In this document: positions 29,182 to 37,871 of the stretch, in pieces
How positions within the stretch are numbered: position 1 is the stretch's first letter
How the letters are laid out: each line of letters opens with the position of its first letter
Source of the DNA: Pseudomonas piscis
GTDB taxonomy: Bacteria; Pseudomonadota; Gammaproteobacteria; Pseudomonadales; Pseudomonadaceae
Direction of reading: 5' to 3'
DNA length: 64,000 nucleotides
Assembly (NCBI RefSeq): GCF_009380155.1
Contig: NZ_WHUV01000001.1
Location: 1,550,001-1,614,000, forward strand
The notes under the pieces: generated by a model
Seen by the model: the letters and a program-made list of their open reading frames with translations, nothing else
Databases searched by the model: none
Told to the model about the DNA's origin: nothing
Program-made: the position numbers and the translations under genes

Positions 29182-29823
29182 TTATTGGCCGATTTCCTCC
29201 AGCAGCTCCTGGCGAAAGCGTACGAGGCGTTCATGCCGGACCTGGGCCAGGCGGCTGCCGGTGGCGGTCTGGAAACCTTCGGCCAAGTGCAGCAGCTTGC
29301 TTTGGAAGTGGTCCAGGGTGAATCGCGAGTCATCCAGTTCGCGGTGGCTGGCGCGTGGGTCGGCCGCGTCGTACAGGGCCCGCCCCAGGCGCCCCGAGAC
29401 ATAGAAGGTGCGAGCCACGCCGAGCGCGCCCAGGGAGTCGAGACGATCGGCATCCTGGAGGATTCGCGCTTCCAGGGTGGTCGGCGTCAGCCCTGCGGAA
29501 AAACTGTGGGTGGCGATGGCATGGGCCACGGCCTCGATATCGCTGGCGCTCCAGTGCAGGTCGGCCAGGATCTGCCGCGCCCGCTCTGCCGAGAGCCGTG
29601 ACGCCTGGGAGCGCAGCGGCGAGCTTTTTTCCACGTTCACGCAGTCATGGAGCAGGGTCGCGGCCAGCAACAGGCGCAGGTCGCCACCTTCCTCTGCGGC
29701 GATACGCTGGACGTTGTTCCACACCCGATACAGGTGGGACAGGTCGTGGGCGCCGTCGTCGTGGGGCTCGAAGGCATGGGGCAGCAGGCTGGCGGCCAAG
29801 GACTCCAGGGGCGCGAAAGTCAT
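29182..29823 (-). CDS. HD domain-containing phosphohydrolase
   Basis: 213 aa. Metal-binding HD motifs are HDLSHLYRVWNN, LLHDCVNVEK, the later H in AIATHSFSAG and DADRLDSLGALG, as in the YedJ/YpgQ group of HD hydrolases. These act on nucleotides or other small phosphates. GGAG precedes the ATG with a 7-base spacer. It is divergent from a GNAT gene. The substrate is unknown. Confidence 0.85.
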   Translation of the reverse strand: MTFAPLESLAASLLPHAFEPHDDGAHDLSHLYRVWNNVQRIAAEEGGDLRLLLAATLLHDCVNVEKSSPLRSQASRLSAERARQILADLHWSASDIEAVAHAIATHSFSAGLTPTTLEARILQDADRLDSLGALGVARTFYVSGRLGRALYDAADPRASHRELDDSRFTLDHFQSKLLHLAEGFQTATGSRLAQVRHERLVRFRQELLEEIGQ

Positions 29824-30002
29824 GGGCAGGCTCCGGTTGGCGGTTGGGCCGTCACTCTAACCGCTGGCGCCGGTAGTGATAAGTGTCGATGGGGGGCAAG
29901 GCCGGTACGGAGCATGGATGGCCGATGGCGGAGAAATGCCCGTGCATGTCTTTCGGCTGTCGTTCTAATATGGCCGACCTGATTCCGCCATGAGACCCGC
30001 CG

Positions 30003-30482
30003 ATGACCGTCGAAATTCGTCCTGCGCTGCCCAGCGATGCCCTGCAGATCCTTGCGTTCATCACCGAACTCGCCGACTACGAGCGAGCCCGTCACGAGGT
30101 GATCGCCAGCGTCGCCGACATCGAGCGCAGCCTGTTCAGCGAAGGCGCCACGGCCCATGGCTTGATGTGCCTGCGCGACGGCGTACCGATCGGTTTTGCG
30201 GTGTTCTTTTTCAGCTATTCCACCTGGCTGGGCAGCAACTGCCTGTACCTGGAGGATCTCTACATCACCCCCGAGCAGCGTGGGGGAGGGGCCGGCAAGC
30301 AACTGTTGCGGCACCTGGCGCAGATCGCCTGCGACAACGACTGCGGGCGTTTCGAGTGGAGTGTGCTGGAGTGGAATGAACCGGCGATCCAGTTCTACAA
30401 GTCCCTGGGCGCGCAGCCCCAGGAGGAATGGGTCAAGTACCGCATGGATGGCGAGGTGCTGCGCGCCTTCGCCCGGGGTTGA
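30003..30482 (+). CDS. GNAT family N-acetyltransferase (diamine acetyltransferase-like)
   Basis: 159 aa. The acetyl-CoA binding loop is EQRGGGAGKQLL, preceded by LYLEDLYITPE and followed by WNEPAIQFYKSLGA, a layout typical of the spermidine/spermine (SSAT-like) acetyltransferase branch. Substrate assignment to polyamines is tentative. Confidence 0.85.
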   Translation: MTVEIRPALPSDALQILAFITELADYERARHEVIASVADIERSLFSEGATAHGLMCLRDGVPIGFAVFFFSYSTWLGSNCLYLEDLYITPEQRGGGAGKQLLRHLAQIACDNDCGRFEWSVLEWNEPAIQFYKSLGAQPQEEWVKYRMDGEVLRAFARG

Positions 30483-30531
30483 GGCGCGGGCGCCAGCGAT
30501 CCGGGTCGCTGGCGCCGCACTTCAGGGTGAC

Positions 30532-31584
30532 TCAGCCCTTGAGGGTCGCCATGTCGATCACGAAGCGGTATTTCACGTCGCCCTTGATCATGCGCTCGTA
30601 GGCCTGGTTGATCTGGCGGATATCCAGCATCTCGATGTCGCAACGGATGCCGTGCTCGGCGCAGAAATCCAGCACTTCCTGGGTTTCGGCGATGCCGCCG
30701 ATCAACGAGCCGGCCAGCACCCGGCGGCCCATCACCAGCTTGCCGGCGTGCAGTGCCGGGTCCACCGGTTCGATCAGGCCCACCAGGATGTGCACGCCGT
30801 CAAAGCGCAGGGTATCGAGGTAGGGATTGAGATCGTGGGCCACCGGGATGGTGTCCAGGAGGAAGTCGAACTGCCCGGCCGCGGCCTGCATCTGCGCCGG
30901 GTCGGTGGACACGACCACGTGATCCGCGCCTTGTTGCCGGGCTTCCTCGGCCTTGCTCGCCGAGCGGGTGAACAAGGTCACTTCGGCCCCCAGGGCCTTG
31001 GCGAACTTGATGCCCATGTGGCCCAGGCCGCCCATGCCGAGAATCCCCACCTTGTCCCCGGCCTTGACGCCGTAGTGCTTGAGCGGCGAGTAGGTGGTGA
31101 TGCCGGCGCAGAGGATCGGCGCGGCACTGGCCGGGTCCAGGGACTCGGGGATGCGCACCACGAAATGCTCGCTGACCACGATGCTGTCGGAGTAGCCACC
31201 CATGGTGTTGCTGCCATCGATCCGGTCTGGCGAGGCGTAGGTCAAGGTCGGACCCTGCAGGCAGTATTGTTCCAGGTTGGCGGCGCAGGCCTCGCACTGG
31301 CGGCAGGAGTCCACCATGCAGCCGACGCCGACCAGGTCGCCGACCTTATGCAGGTTGACGCTGGAGCCGACGGCGGTGACCCGGCCGATGATTTCATGGC
31401 CCGGCATCAGCGGGTACACGGCGATGCCCCATTCGTTGCGGGCCTGGTGGATGTCGGAGTGGCAGACGCCGCAGTAGAGGATCTCGATGGCCACGTCGTC
31501 CGGGCGTGGGCTGCGCCGCTGGAAGCTCATGGGGGCGAGGGGAGTGGTGGCCGACTGGGCGGCATAACCGATGGCGGTGTACAT
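30532..31584 (-). CDS. Zinc- and NAD(P)-dependent alcohol dehydrogenase (YahK/CAD-like)
   Basis: 350 aa medium-chain dehydrogenase. Catalytic zinc ligands are in CGVCHSD and GHE; the structural zinc lobe is CMVDSCRQCEAC with a later QYC. The cofactor motif is GMGGLGHMG. It belongs to the aldehyde reductase/cinnamyl alcohol dehydrogenase group with broad aldehyde substrates. The ATG giving MYTAIGYAAQ is chosen by homology. It is divergent from an AraC gene that probably controls it. Confidence 0.92.
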   Translation of the reverse strand: MYTAIGYAAQSATTPLAPMSFQRRSPRPDDVAIEILYCGVCHSDIHQARNEWGIAVYPLMPGHEIIGRVTAVGSSVNLHKVGDLVGVGCMVDSCRQCEACAANLEQYCLQGPTLTYASPDRIDGSNTMGGYSDSIVVSEHFVVRIPESLDPASAAPILCAGITTYSPLKHYGVKAGDKVGILGMGGLGHMGIKFAKALGAEVTLFTRSASKAEEARQQGADHVVVSTDPAQMQAAAGQFDFLLDTIPVAHDLNPYLDTLRFDGVHILVGLIEPVDPALHAGKLVMGRRVLAGSLIGGIAETQEVLDFCAEHGIRCDIEMLDIRQINQAYERMIKGDVKYRFVIDMATLKG

Positions 31585-31654
31585 GGTGAACCTCGCAAAG
31601 CGCTGACAAGTGAGGCGGCGCATTGTCGGCGTGAGGCTTGCGGGCAACCATGGC

Positions 31655-31685
31655 GATTCCTCGGCATGTCATGCCTATTCCTCCG
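31655..31685. promoter_or_regulatory. AraC-type direct repeats between adh and the AraC gene
   Basis: GATTCCTCGG (31655-31664) and TATTCCTCCG (31676-31685) match at 8 of 10 positions and start 21 bp apart, two helical turns. A palindrome GGCATG-T-CATGCC (31663-31675) lies between. This is a plausible binding site for the adjacent AraC protein. Confidence 0.55.
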
Positions 31686-31751
31686 CCATCGACGGTTTTC
31701 ACGGGGCATTGGCCAACGGACCTGCGATGATGCTGGCATCCCCTCCCTTGC

Positions 31752-32657
31752 ATGAAGTTTGCCCACATGTTGTTGACCCGCCATCTGGACGCCAATGCCC
31801 CCCTGGTCGCGCTGCTCGAGCCCCTGGCCAGCCGCGAGGGCTTCGCCGCTACTGCCTTGCCCGGGATCCAGGTGCTGCGGGCCAGTCGCGATGTGGCCCG
31901 GGGGCCGCAGATCTACGAGCCGAGCCTGATGATCATCGTCCAGGGCAGCAAGCTGGCCTACCTGGGCACCCGGACCCTGGAGTACGGCGCCGGGCATTAC
32001 CTGATCCAGGCGCTGTCGGTGCCCTTCGAGTGCGAAACCTTCGCCTTGCCCAACGCGCCGCTGCTGGGAATCTCCATCGGTATCGACCGCGCCATGCTCA
32101 GGGAGCTGGTGCTGGCCATGGGCATCGGCGATGGGCCGGCAGCTGCGGCGCAGACCCTGGAGTCCATGACCTCGGTGGTCCTCGACGACAGCATGCGCGG
32201 TTGCGTGGAGCGTTTGTTGCGCTGCCTGCACGATCCTCTGGAGTGCAAGGTCATGGGGCCGGCGCGGGTCCGTGAGCTGCTGTTCGCTGCCTTGCGCGGA
32301 CCCCAGGCCGAAGCCTTGCGGGCACTGGTGGAGCAGCAGGGGCATTTCGCCCGTGTCGCCGCCTCGCTCAACCATTTGCACCAGCACTACACCGAGCCGT
32401 TGAACGTCGAGACCCTGGCTCGCTGCGCCAATATGAGTACTTCGACCTTCCATGAGCATTTCAAGCGCAGCACCTTGTTGTCGCCGGTGCAGTACCTCAA
32501 GCGCTTGCGGCTGCTCAAGGCCCAGCAATTGCTGCTGGGCGAGGGGTTGGGCGTGGCCCAGGTGGCCCACAGGGTGGGTTACCAGAGCACCTCGCAGTTC
32601 AGCCGCGAGTACAAGCGCTACTTCGAGCGCAGCCCGGGGGATGAGCGCGTGGCTTGA
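31752..32657 (+). CDS. AraC family transcriptional regulator
   Basis: 301 aa. An N-terminal AraC_N (cupin-like) domain is followed by two helix-turn-helix motifs at the C-terminus (VETLARCANMSTSTFHEHFK and VAQVAHRVGYQSTSQFSREY). Regulators of this type often sit divergent from an aldehyde or alcohol dehydrogenase gene, as here. The ATG at 31752 has no clear ribosome-binding site; the ATG at 31767 (MLLTRHLD) is an alternative. Confidence 0.88.
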   Translation: MKFAHMLLTRHLDANAPLVALLEPLASREGFAATALPGIQVLRASRDVARGPQIYEPSLMIIVQGSKLAYLGTRTLEYGAGHYLIQALSVPFECETFALPNAPLLGISIGIDRAMLRELVLAMGIGDGPAAAAQTLESMTSVVLDDSMRGCVERLLRCLHDPLECKVMGPARVRELLFAALRGPQAEALRALVEQQGHFARVAASLNHLHQHYTEPLNVETLARCANMSTSTFHEHFKRSTLLSPVQYLKRLRLLKAQQLLLGEGLGVAQVAHRVGYQSTSQFSREYKRYFERSPGDERVA

Positions 32658-32668
32658 ATGCTGGAATG

Positions 32669-32696
32669 AAAAAGGCCCCCATATGGGGGCCTTTTC
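32669..32696. terminator. Bidirectional terminator between the AraC gene and etfQO
   Basis: AAAAAGGCCCCC-ATAT-GGGGGCCTTTT, a perfect GC-rich stem with A and T tails, lies in the convergent gap. Confidence 0.88.
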
Positions 32697-32709
32697 GCAG
32701 GGCGTCGAC

Positions 32710-34374
32710 TTACATGTTCGGGTAGGTCGGGCCGCCGGAACCTTCCGGGGTGACCCAGGTGATGTTCTGCGCAGGGTCCTTGATGTCACAGGTCTTGCAG
32801 TGCACGCAGTTCTGGGCGTTGATCTGGAAGCGCTTCTCGCCGTCTTCCTGGGTGACCACTTCGTACACGCCGGCCGGGCAGTAGCGCTGGGCTGGCTCGT
32901 CGTACAGCGGCAGGTTGCGGCCCAGGGGGATGCTCGGGTCGGTGAGCTTCAGGTGGCAAGGCTGTTCTTCTTCATGGTTGGTGCCGGAGATGAACACCGA
33001 GCTCAATTTGTCGAAGCTCAGCTTGCCGTCGGGTTTCGGGTAGTCGATCTTCACGCAGTCCTTGGCCAGCTTGAGGCAGGCGTAGTCCGGCTTGGTGTCG
33101 TGCAGGGTGAACGGCAGCTTGCCGCCGAACAGGTTCTGATCGACCCAGTTGAAGCCGCCACCGACGATGGCGCCGAACTTGTGGATCGCCGGGCCGAAGT
33201 TGCGGCTGGCGAACAGCTCGTCATGCAGCCAGCTGGACTTGAATGCGCTGACGTAGCTGTTGAGCTCGTCGGCGCCTTCGGAACCGGCCAGCAGCGCATC
33301 GGCCACGGCATCGGCTGCCAGCATGCCGGACTTCATGGCGGTGTGGCTGCCCTTGATCTTGGCGAAGTTCAGGGTGCCCAGGTCGCAGCCGATCAGCGCG
33401 CCGCCCTTGAACACCATCTTCGGCAGCGAGTTCAGGCCGCCCTTGCAGATGGCGCGGGCGCCGTAGCTGATGCGCTTGCCGCCTTCCAGGTACTGCTTGA
33501 GTACCGGGTGGTGCTTGAGGCGCTGGAATTCATCGAACGGCGACAGGTAGGTGTTGGAGTAGGACAGGTCGACGATCAGGCCGACCACCACCTGGTTGTT
33601 CTCCAGGTGATAGAGGAAGGAGCCGCCGGTGTTCTCGGTGCCCATGATGTCCAGCGGCCAGCCGGCGGTGTGTACCACCAGGCCCGGTTGGTGCTTGGCC
33701 GGGTCGATTTCCCAGATTTCCTTGAGGCCGATGCCGTAGTGCTGGGCATCGGCGTCGCTGTCCAGGTTGAAGCGCTTGATCAGCTGCTTGCCGATATGGC
33801 CACGGCAGCCTTCGGCGAACAGGGTGTACTTGCCGCGCAGTTCCATGCCCGGGGTGTACATGCCGTCCTTGGGATGGCCTTCGCGATCCACGCCCATGTC
33901 GCCGGTGAGGATGCCGCGGACCACGCCGTTTTCGTCGATCAGGGCTTCCTGGGCGGCGAAGCCTGGGTAGATTTCCACGCCCAGGTTCTCGGCCTGCTGG
34001 GCCAGCCAGCGGCACAGGTTGCCCAGGGAAATGATGTAGTTGCCTTCGTTGTGCATGGTCTTGGGCACAAAGAAGTCGGGAACCTTGGTGGCGGCTTCGC
34101 CGTTGCGCAGGACATAGATGTCGTCGCGGGTGACCGGGGTGTTGAGCGGGGCGCCCAGTTCCTTCCAGTCAGGGAAGAGTTCGTTCAGGGCCCGTGGTTC
34201 GAACACGGCGCCGGAAAGGATGTGGGCACCGACTTCGGAGCCTTTTTCAACGACGCAGACGCTGATTTCCTTGCCTGCTTCTGCAGCCTTCTGCTTCAGG
34301 CGGCAAGCGGCGGACAAGCCTGCGGGGCCGGCACCGACGATGACTACGTCGAATTCCATGTATTCGCGTTCCAC
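32710..34374 (-). CDS. Electron transfer flavoprotein-ubiquinone oxidoreductase
   Basis: 554 aa inner-membrane enzyme that passes electrons from ETF to ubiquinone during beta-oxidation. The FAD motif is VIVGAGPAGLSAAC near the N-terminus. The C-terminal [4Fe-4S] ligands lie in RYCPAGVYE and CVHCKTCDIKDP. The GTG start (MEREYMEF) is favoured because TAGGAG lies 8 bases upstream; an ATG five codons later is the alternative. It is divergent from etfBA and shares with it a control region containing a PsrA-type box. Confidence 0.96.
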   Translation of the reverse strand: MEREYMEFDVVIVGAGPAGLSAACRLKQKAAEAGKEISVCVVEKGSEVGAHILSGAVFEPRALNELFPDWKELGAPLNTPVTRDDIYVLRNGEAATKVPDFFVPKTMHNEGNYIISLGNLCRWLAQQAENLGVEIYPGFAAQEALIDENGVVRGILTGDMGVDREGHPKDGMYTPGMELRGKYTLFAEGCRGHIGKQLIKRFNLDSDADAQHYGIGLKEIWEIDPAKHQPGLVVHTAGWPLDIMGTENTGGSFLYHLENNQVVVGLIVDLSYSNTYLSPFDEFQRLKHHPVLKQYLEGGKRISYGARAICKGGLNSLPKMVFKGGALIGCDLGTLNFAKIKGSHTAMKSGMLAADAVADALLAGSEGADELNSYVSAFKSSWLHDELFASRNFGPAIHKFGAIVGGGFNWVDQNLFGGKLPFTLHDTKPDYACLKLAKDCVKIDYPKPDGKLSFDKLSSVFISGTNHEEEQPCHLKLTDPSIPLGRNLPLYDEPAQRYCPAGVYEVVTQEDGEKRFQINAQNCVHCKTCDIKDPAQNITWVTPEGSGGPTYPNM

Positions 34375-34500
34375 TAGGCTATCTCCTACTCAAGGCTCAA
34401 CGGTTTTTTCTAATTGGAGGTTTGGCATTGCGTCCCGCTTTCTCCCATCGCCGATGGGGGGAGAGGGGAGGGACGGCCGACCTTTCTCTCTGGGCGGCGC

Positions 34501-34529
34501 ATTATATCTACACCACTCCTAGCGTCCAA
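34501..34529 (-). promoter_or_regulatory. Sigma-70 promoter for etfQO
   Basis: On the minus strand TTGGAC (34529-34524), a 17-bp spacer and TATAAT (34506-34501) give a near-consensus promoter with an approximately 120-nt leader. Confidence 0.8.
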
Positions 34530-34531
34530 TA

Positions 34532-34545
34532 CAAACGTTTGTTTG
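34532..34545. promoter_or_regulatory. PsrA-type operator
   Basis: CAAAC-GTTT-GTTTG fits the published PsrA consensus (C/G)AAAC-N2-4-GTTT(G/C). It ends two bases from the -35 box of the etfQO promoter. PsrA is a fatty-acid-responsive repressor, and etf genes have been listed among its P. aeruginosa targets. Confidence 0.7.
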
Positions 34546-34601
34546 AAATTGCCGCAGGCCAGGTAAATCAAAGAAGCGCGGCGTATGAACGGCCATTTTG
34601 C

Positions 34602-34637
34602 CGTATTGACCGGAAAAGGTGTTCCGGTCAAGATACG
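34602..34637. other. Long inverted repeat in the etfQO-etfB control region
   Basis: TTGACCGGA and TCCGGTCAA are perfect 9-bp arms with an 8-base loop, extended by CGTA/TACG on either side of a bulge. It lies about 285 bases before etfB. No T-run follows. Its function is unknown. Confidence 0.45.
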
Positions 34638-34920
34638 GTCGGTTTTGCGCTCGCCGTAGGCTGACTGTTGGTCTCAAGAGCACCTCTAAAGACAGGGCAA
34701 AGGCAGTGAAGGTGATGCGCCGCGCAGCTTGAAGGTGCGCAGTTTACACGCCGCGATAATGAATGACTCGTCGGTCGCCACTGACGAACGGTCATCGCCC
34801 CGTGAGCAAGGTCAACCTTAGTGTGCCGGCGTTTTTGGAGGTGCCCTTGTGCCGATGAGCATCAACCGCCAGGTTCTCGCCTAGGCGACTTTCTTTTCAC
34901 CGGAGAGTAACGAGGAATCC

Positions 34921-35670
34921 ATGAAGGTTCTTGTAGCTGTCAAACGAGTGGTCGACTATAACGTCAAGGTTCGCGTCAAGGCGGACAACTCCGGCGTCGA
35001 CCTCGCCAACGTCAAGATGTCGATGAACCCTTTCTGCGAAATCGCAGTGGAAGAAGCCGTACGCCTGAAAGAGAAAGGCGTGGCGACTGAAATCGTCGTC
35101 GTCTCCATCGGTCCTGCTACTGCCCAAGAGCAGCTGCGTACCGCCCTGGCACTGGGTGCCGATCGCGCGATCCTCGTCGAGTCCGCTGAAGAGTTGACCT
35201 CCCTGGCCGTGGCCAAGCTGCTCAAGGCCGTGGTCGACAAGGAACAGCCACAGCTGGTGATCCTGGGCAAACAGGCCATCGACAGCGACAACAACCAGAC
35301 CGGCCAGATGCTGGCTGCCCTGAGCGGCTACGCCCAAGGCACCTTCGCCTCCAAGGTCGAAGTGGCTGGGGACAAGGTCAACGTCACCCGTGAAATCGAC
35401 GGCGGCCTGCAGACCGTTGCGCTGAACCTGCCAGCGATCGTCACCACCGACCTGCGCCTGAACGAGCCACGCTACGCGTCGCTGCCGAACATCATGAAAG
35501 CCAAGAAGAAGCCGCTCGAGACGCTGACTCCTGATGCTTTGGGCGTTTCCACCGCCTCCACCAACAAGACCCTGAAAGTCGAAGCGCCGGCTGCACGCAG
35601 CGCAGGCATCAAGGTCAAGTCGGTGGCTGAACTGGTCGAGAAACTGAAAAACGAAGCGAAGGTAATCTGA
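34921..35670 (+). CDS. etfB: Electron transfer flavoprotein subunit beta
   Basis: 249 aa. It forms the soluble ETF heterodimer with EtfA, binding AMP, and takes electrons from acyl-CoA dehydrogenases. The start [14 protein letters not shown], the region [17 protein letters not shown] (the ETF beta signature with the recognition loop nearby) and [16 protein letters not shown] are typical. GAGG precedes the ATG. etfA follows after 2 bases. Confidence 0.97.
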   Translation: MKVLVAVKRVVDYNVKVRVKADNSGVDLANVKMSMNPFCEIAVEEAVRLKEKGVATEIVVVSIGPATAQEQLRTALALGADRAILVESAEELTSLAVAKLLKAVVDKEQPQLVILGKQAIDSDNNQTGQMLAALSGYAQGTFASKVEVAGDKVNVTREIDGGLQTVALNLPAIVTTDLRLNEPRYASLPNIMKAKKKPLETLTPDALGVSTASTNKTLKVEAPAARSAGIKVKSVAELVEKLKNEAKVI

Positions 35671-35672
35671 TC

Positions 35673-36602
35673 ATGACTATCTTGGTAATCGCTGAACACG
35701 ATAACAAAGCGCTGGCCCAGGCCACCCTGAACACCGTGGCCGCTGCTGCCAAAATCGGTGGCGACATTCACGTGCTGGTGGCCGGTCAAGGCGTTGGCGC
35801 CGTGGCCGAGGCTGCTGCCAAAGTCGCTGGCGTGGCCAAGGTGCTGGTAGCCGACAACGCTGCCTATGCGCACCAACTGCCGGAAAACGTCGCGCCGCTG
35901 GTTGCCGAGCTGGGCGCTGGCTACAGCCACATCCTGGCTGCCGCCACTTCCAACGGCAAGAACATCCTGCCGCGGGTTGCTGCCCAGCTGGACGTCGACC
36001 AGATCTCCGAGATCATCTCGGTAGAAAGCGCCGACACCTTCAAGCGTCCGATCTATGCCGGTAACGCCATTGCCACCGTGCAGTCCACTGCTGCGGTCAA
36101 GGTCATCACCGTGCGCGCCACCGGCTTCGACGCCGTTGCCGCCGAGGGTGGTTCGGCGGCGGTGGAAACTGTCGGTGCGGCCCACGATGCTGGCAAGTCG
36201 AGCTTCGTCGGCGAAGAGCTGGCCAAGTCCGATCGCCCTGAGCTGACCGCTGCCAAGATCGTCGTTTCCGGCGGCCGCGGCATGCAGAACGGCGACAACT
36301 TCAAGCACCTGTACGCCCTGGCCGACAAGCTGGGCGCTGCGGTCGGCGCTTCCCGCGCGGCCGTGGACGCAGGCTTCGTGCCTAACGATATGCAGGTCGG
36401 CCAGACCGGCAAGATCGTCGCGCCACAGCTGTACATCGCCGTCGGTATCTCCGGCGCGATCCAGCACCTGGCGGGCATGAAGGACTCCAAGGTGATCGTC
36501 GCGATCAACAAGGACGAAGAGGCGCCAATCTTCCAGGTGGCTGACTACGGCCTGGTGGCTGACCTGTTCGAAGCCGTACCTGAGCTGGAGAAGCTGGTCT
36601 AA
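35673..36602 (+). CDS. etfA: Electron transfer flavoprotein subunit alpha
   Basis: 309 aa. The C-terminal FAD-binding domain shows [26 protein letters not shown] and the ETF alpha signature [17 protein letters not shown]. It works with EtfB and EtfQO in beta-oxidation electron flow. It is cotranscribed with etfB and ends at a strong terminator. Confidence 0.97.
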   Translation: MTILVIAEHDNKALAQATLNTVAAAAKIGGDIHVLVAGQGVGAVAEAAAKVAGVAKVLVADNAAYAHQLPENVAPLVAELGAGYSHILAAATSNGKNILPRVAAQLDVDQISEIISVESADTFKRPIYAGNAIATVQSTAAVKVITVRATGFDAVAAEGGSAAVETVGAAHDAGKSSFVGEELAKSDRPELTAAKIVVSGGRGMQNGDNFKHLYALADKLGAAVGASRAAVDAGFVPNDMQVGQTGKIVAPQLYIAVGISGAIQHLAGMKDSKVIVAINKDEEAPIFQVADYGLVADLFEAVPELEKLV

Positions 36603-36626
36603 TCCAGCCGCTTCACTTATAAAGAG

Positions 36627-36652
36627 CCCGGCCTCATGGCCGGGTTTTTTTT
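36627..36652 (+). terminator. Terminator after etfA
   Basis: CCCGGCC-TCAT-GGCCGGG stem followed by eight T residues. Confidence 0.9.
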
Positions 36653-36680
36653 GTCTGTCGTTTATCCAGGGAGTGATGTC

Positions 36681-37505
36681 ATGGAACTGCGCCGCATGAG
36701 TGGTTGGCCCGTGTTGCTGGGGCTGGCGCTGTTGCCCTCGCTGGCGATGGCGGTGGGCAAGTGCGAGCGGCTGGTGGTGACCGGCAGTCCCGATGCGCCA
36801 CCCTACCTGTGGCGTGATCCACAGGATCCCAGGCACCTGATCGGTGCCAGCGCCGACTTGCTGCAGCAGGTGGCCGGGGAGCTGGGGCTCAAGGTCGAGC
36901 TGCTGTACGCCGGCAAGCGTTCCGAGGCGCTCGAGGAGGTGCGTACCGGGCGCATGGACATGCTCGCCGATGCCCCGTTGACCCTCGACGAGCTGGAGTC
37001 CCTGGACTATATCCACCCGGCCCTGGTGCAGAACGACTATCTGGTCTGGACGCGCAAGGAAACGACCCTGGATTACCGCCAGTTGTCCGATTTGCAGGGC
37101 CACTCCGGCGCCGTTTCGGAAAAGGCCCGCCTGACCCAGCCATTCCAGGCCTTGGCCAAGGAGCAATTGCAGCTCAAGCGCCTGCCGAACCTGACCCAGG
37201 TTTTCCAGAAACTGCTGCTGGGCGAGTTCGACTATGTGCTGGCGCCACGCTACGCCGGCATGGTCATGGCCCAGTCCCTGGGAATGGCCGCCGACCTGGC
37301 GGCATTTCCCCTGCCCATCGATAAGCCCGGGTTGTTCCTGGCGCTGTCCCACAACTCTGCCTGCAATGACCCATGGTTGCGCGGACAGCTGGCGAAAAAG
37401 ATGACAGAATTGCCCGCGTCCGGTCTGACGGAGGCCCTGTTGCAGCGCAATCTCGAGCGTTGGAAGGCCCAGTTGCAGCAACCCGTCAGCAGCCCCAAAC
37501 CGTAG
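36681..37505 (+). CDS. Periplasmic amino-acid-type substrate-binding protein (SBP_bac_3-like)
   Basis: 274 aa. A signal peptide (WPVLLGLALLPSLAMAVG) is followed by an extracellular solute-binding family 3 fold (PPYLWRD, GASADLLQQVAGELGL, GRMDMLADAPLT). No permease or ATPase gene is adjacent, so it may be an orphan sensor/binding protein or act with the following envelope genes. GGGAG precedes the ATG. Confidence 0.8.
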   Translation: MELRRMSGWPVLLGLALLPSLAMAVGKCERLVVTGSPDAPPYLWRDPQDPRHLIGASADLLQQVAGELGLKVELLYAGKRSEALEEVRTGRMDMLADAPLTLDELESLDYIHPALVQNDYLVWTRKETTLDYRQLSDLQGHSGAVSEKARLTQPFQALAKEQLQLKRLPNLTQVFQKLLLGEFDYVLAPRYAGMVMAQSLGMAADLAAFPLPIDKPGLFLALSHNSACNDPWLRGQLAKKMTELPASGLTEALLQRNLERWKAQLQQPVSSPKP

Positions 37506-37514
37506 GAATCTCGT

Positions 37515-37871
37515 GTGACTATTCGACCTCTTTTTGCTGCCTTGGCCCTGCTGGCCATGGCGGGTTGTGCCTCAGACCCAGCCCCCAACGAGCAGATGCG
37601 CCTCACTGCCCAGGCCCTGGAGCAGGCCAAGGCCGTGGGAGCCTCGGCCGAGGACGTGCCGGAGTTGAAGCTGGCCGAAGACAAGTTTTCCCGGGCCCAG
37701 GGCAATATGCAGGATGAGTCCTACAAGAAGGCGCGGGTCCGTGCCGAGCAGGCGGAGCTGGATGCGCGCCTGGCCGAGGCCAAGGTCCTGACCCAGAAGA
37801 GCCGGGAGCAGGTGAATATGCTCGAGACCCGCATCACTCGCCTGCGCAAGCAACTGGGGGATGCCCAATGA
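37515..37871 (+). CDS. DUF4398-type lipoprotein
   Basis: 118 aa. Signal peptide with lipobox LAMAGC, then a helical, probably coiled-coil domain (DUF4398: LTAQALEQAKAVGA, ELKLAEDKFSRAQ). The start is GTG. It overlaps the next gene by 4 bases (ATGA). The pair with an OmpA-like lipoprotein suggests an outer-membrane-peptidoglycan linker. Confidence 0.82.
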   Translation: MTIRPLFAALALLAMAGCASDPAPNEQMRLTAQALEQAKAVGASAEDVPELKLAEDKFSRAQGNMQDESYKKARVRAEQAELDARLAEAKVLTQKSREQVNMLETRITRLRKQLGDAQ

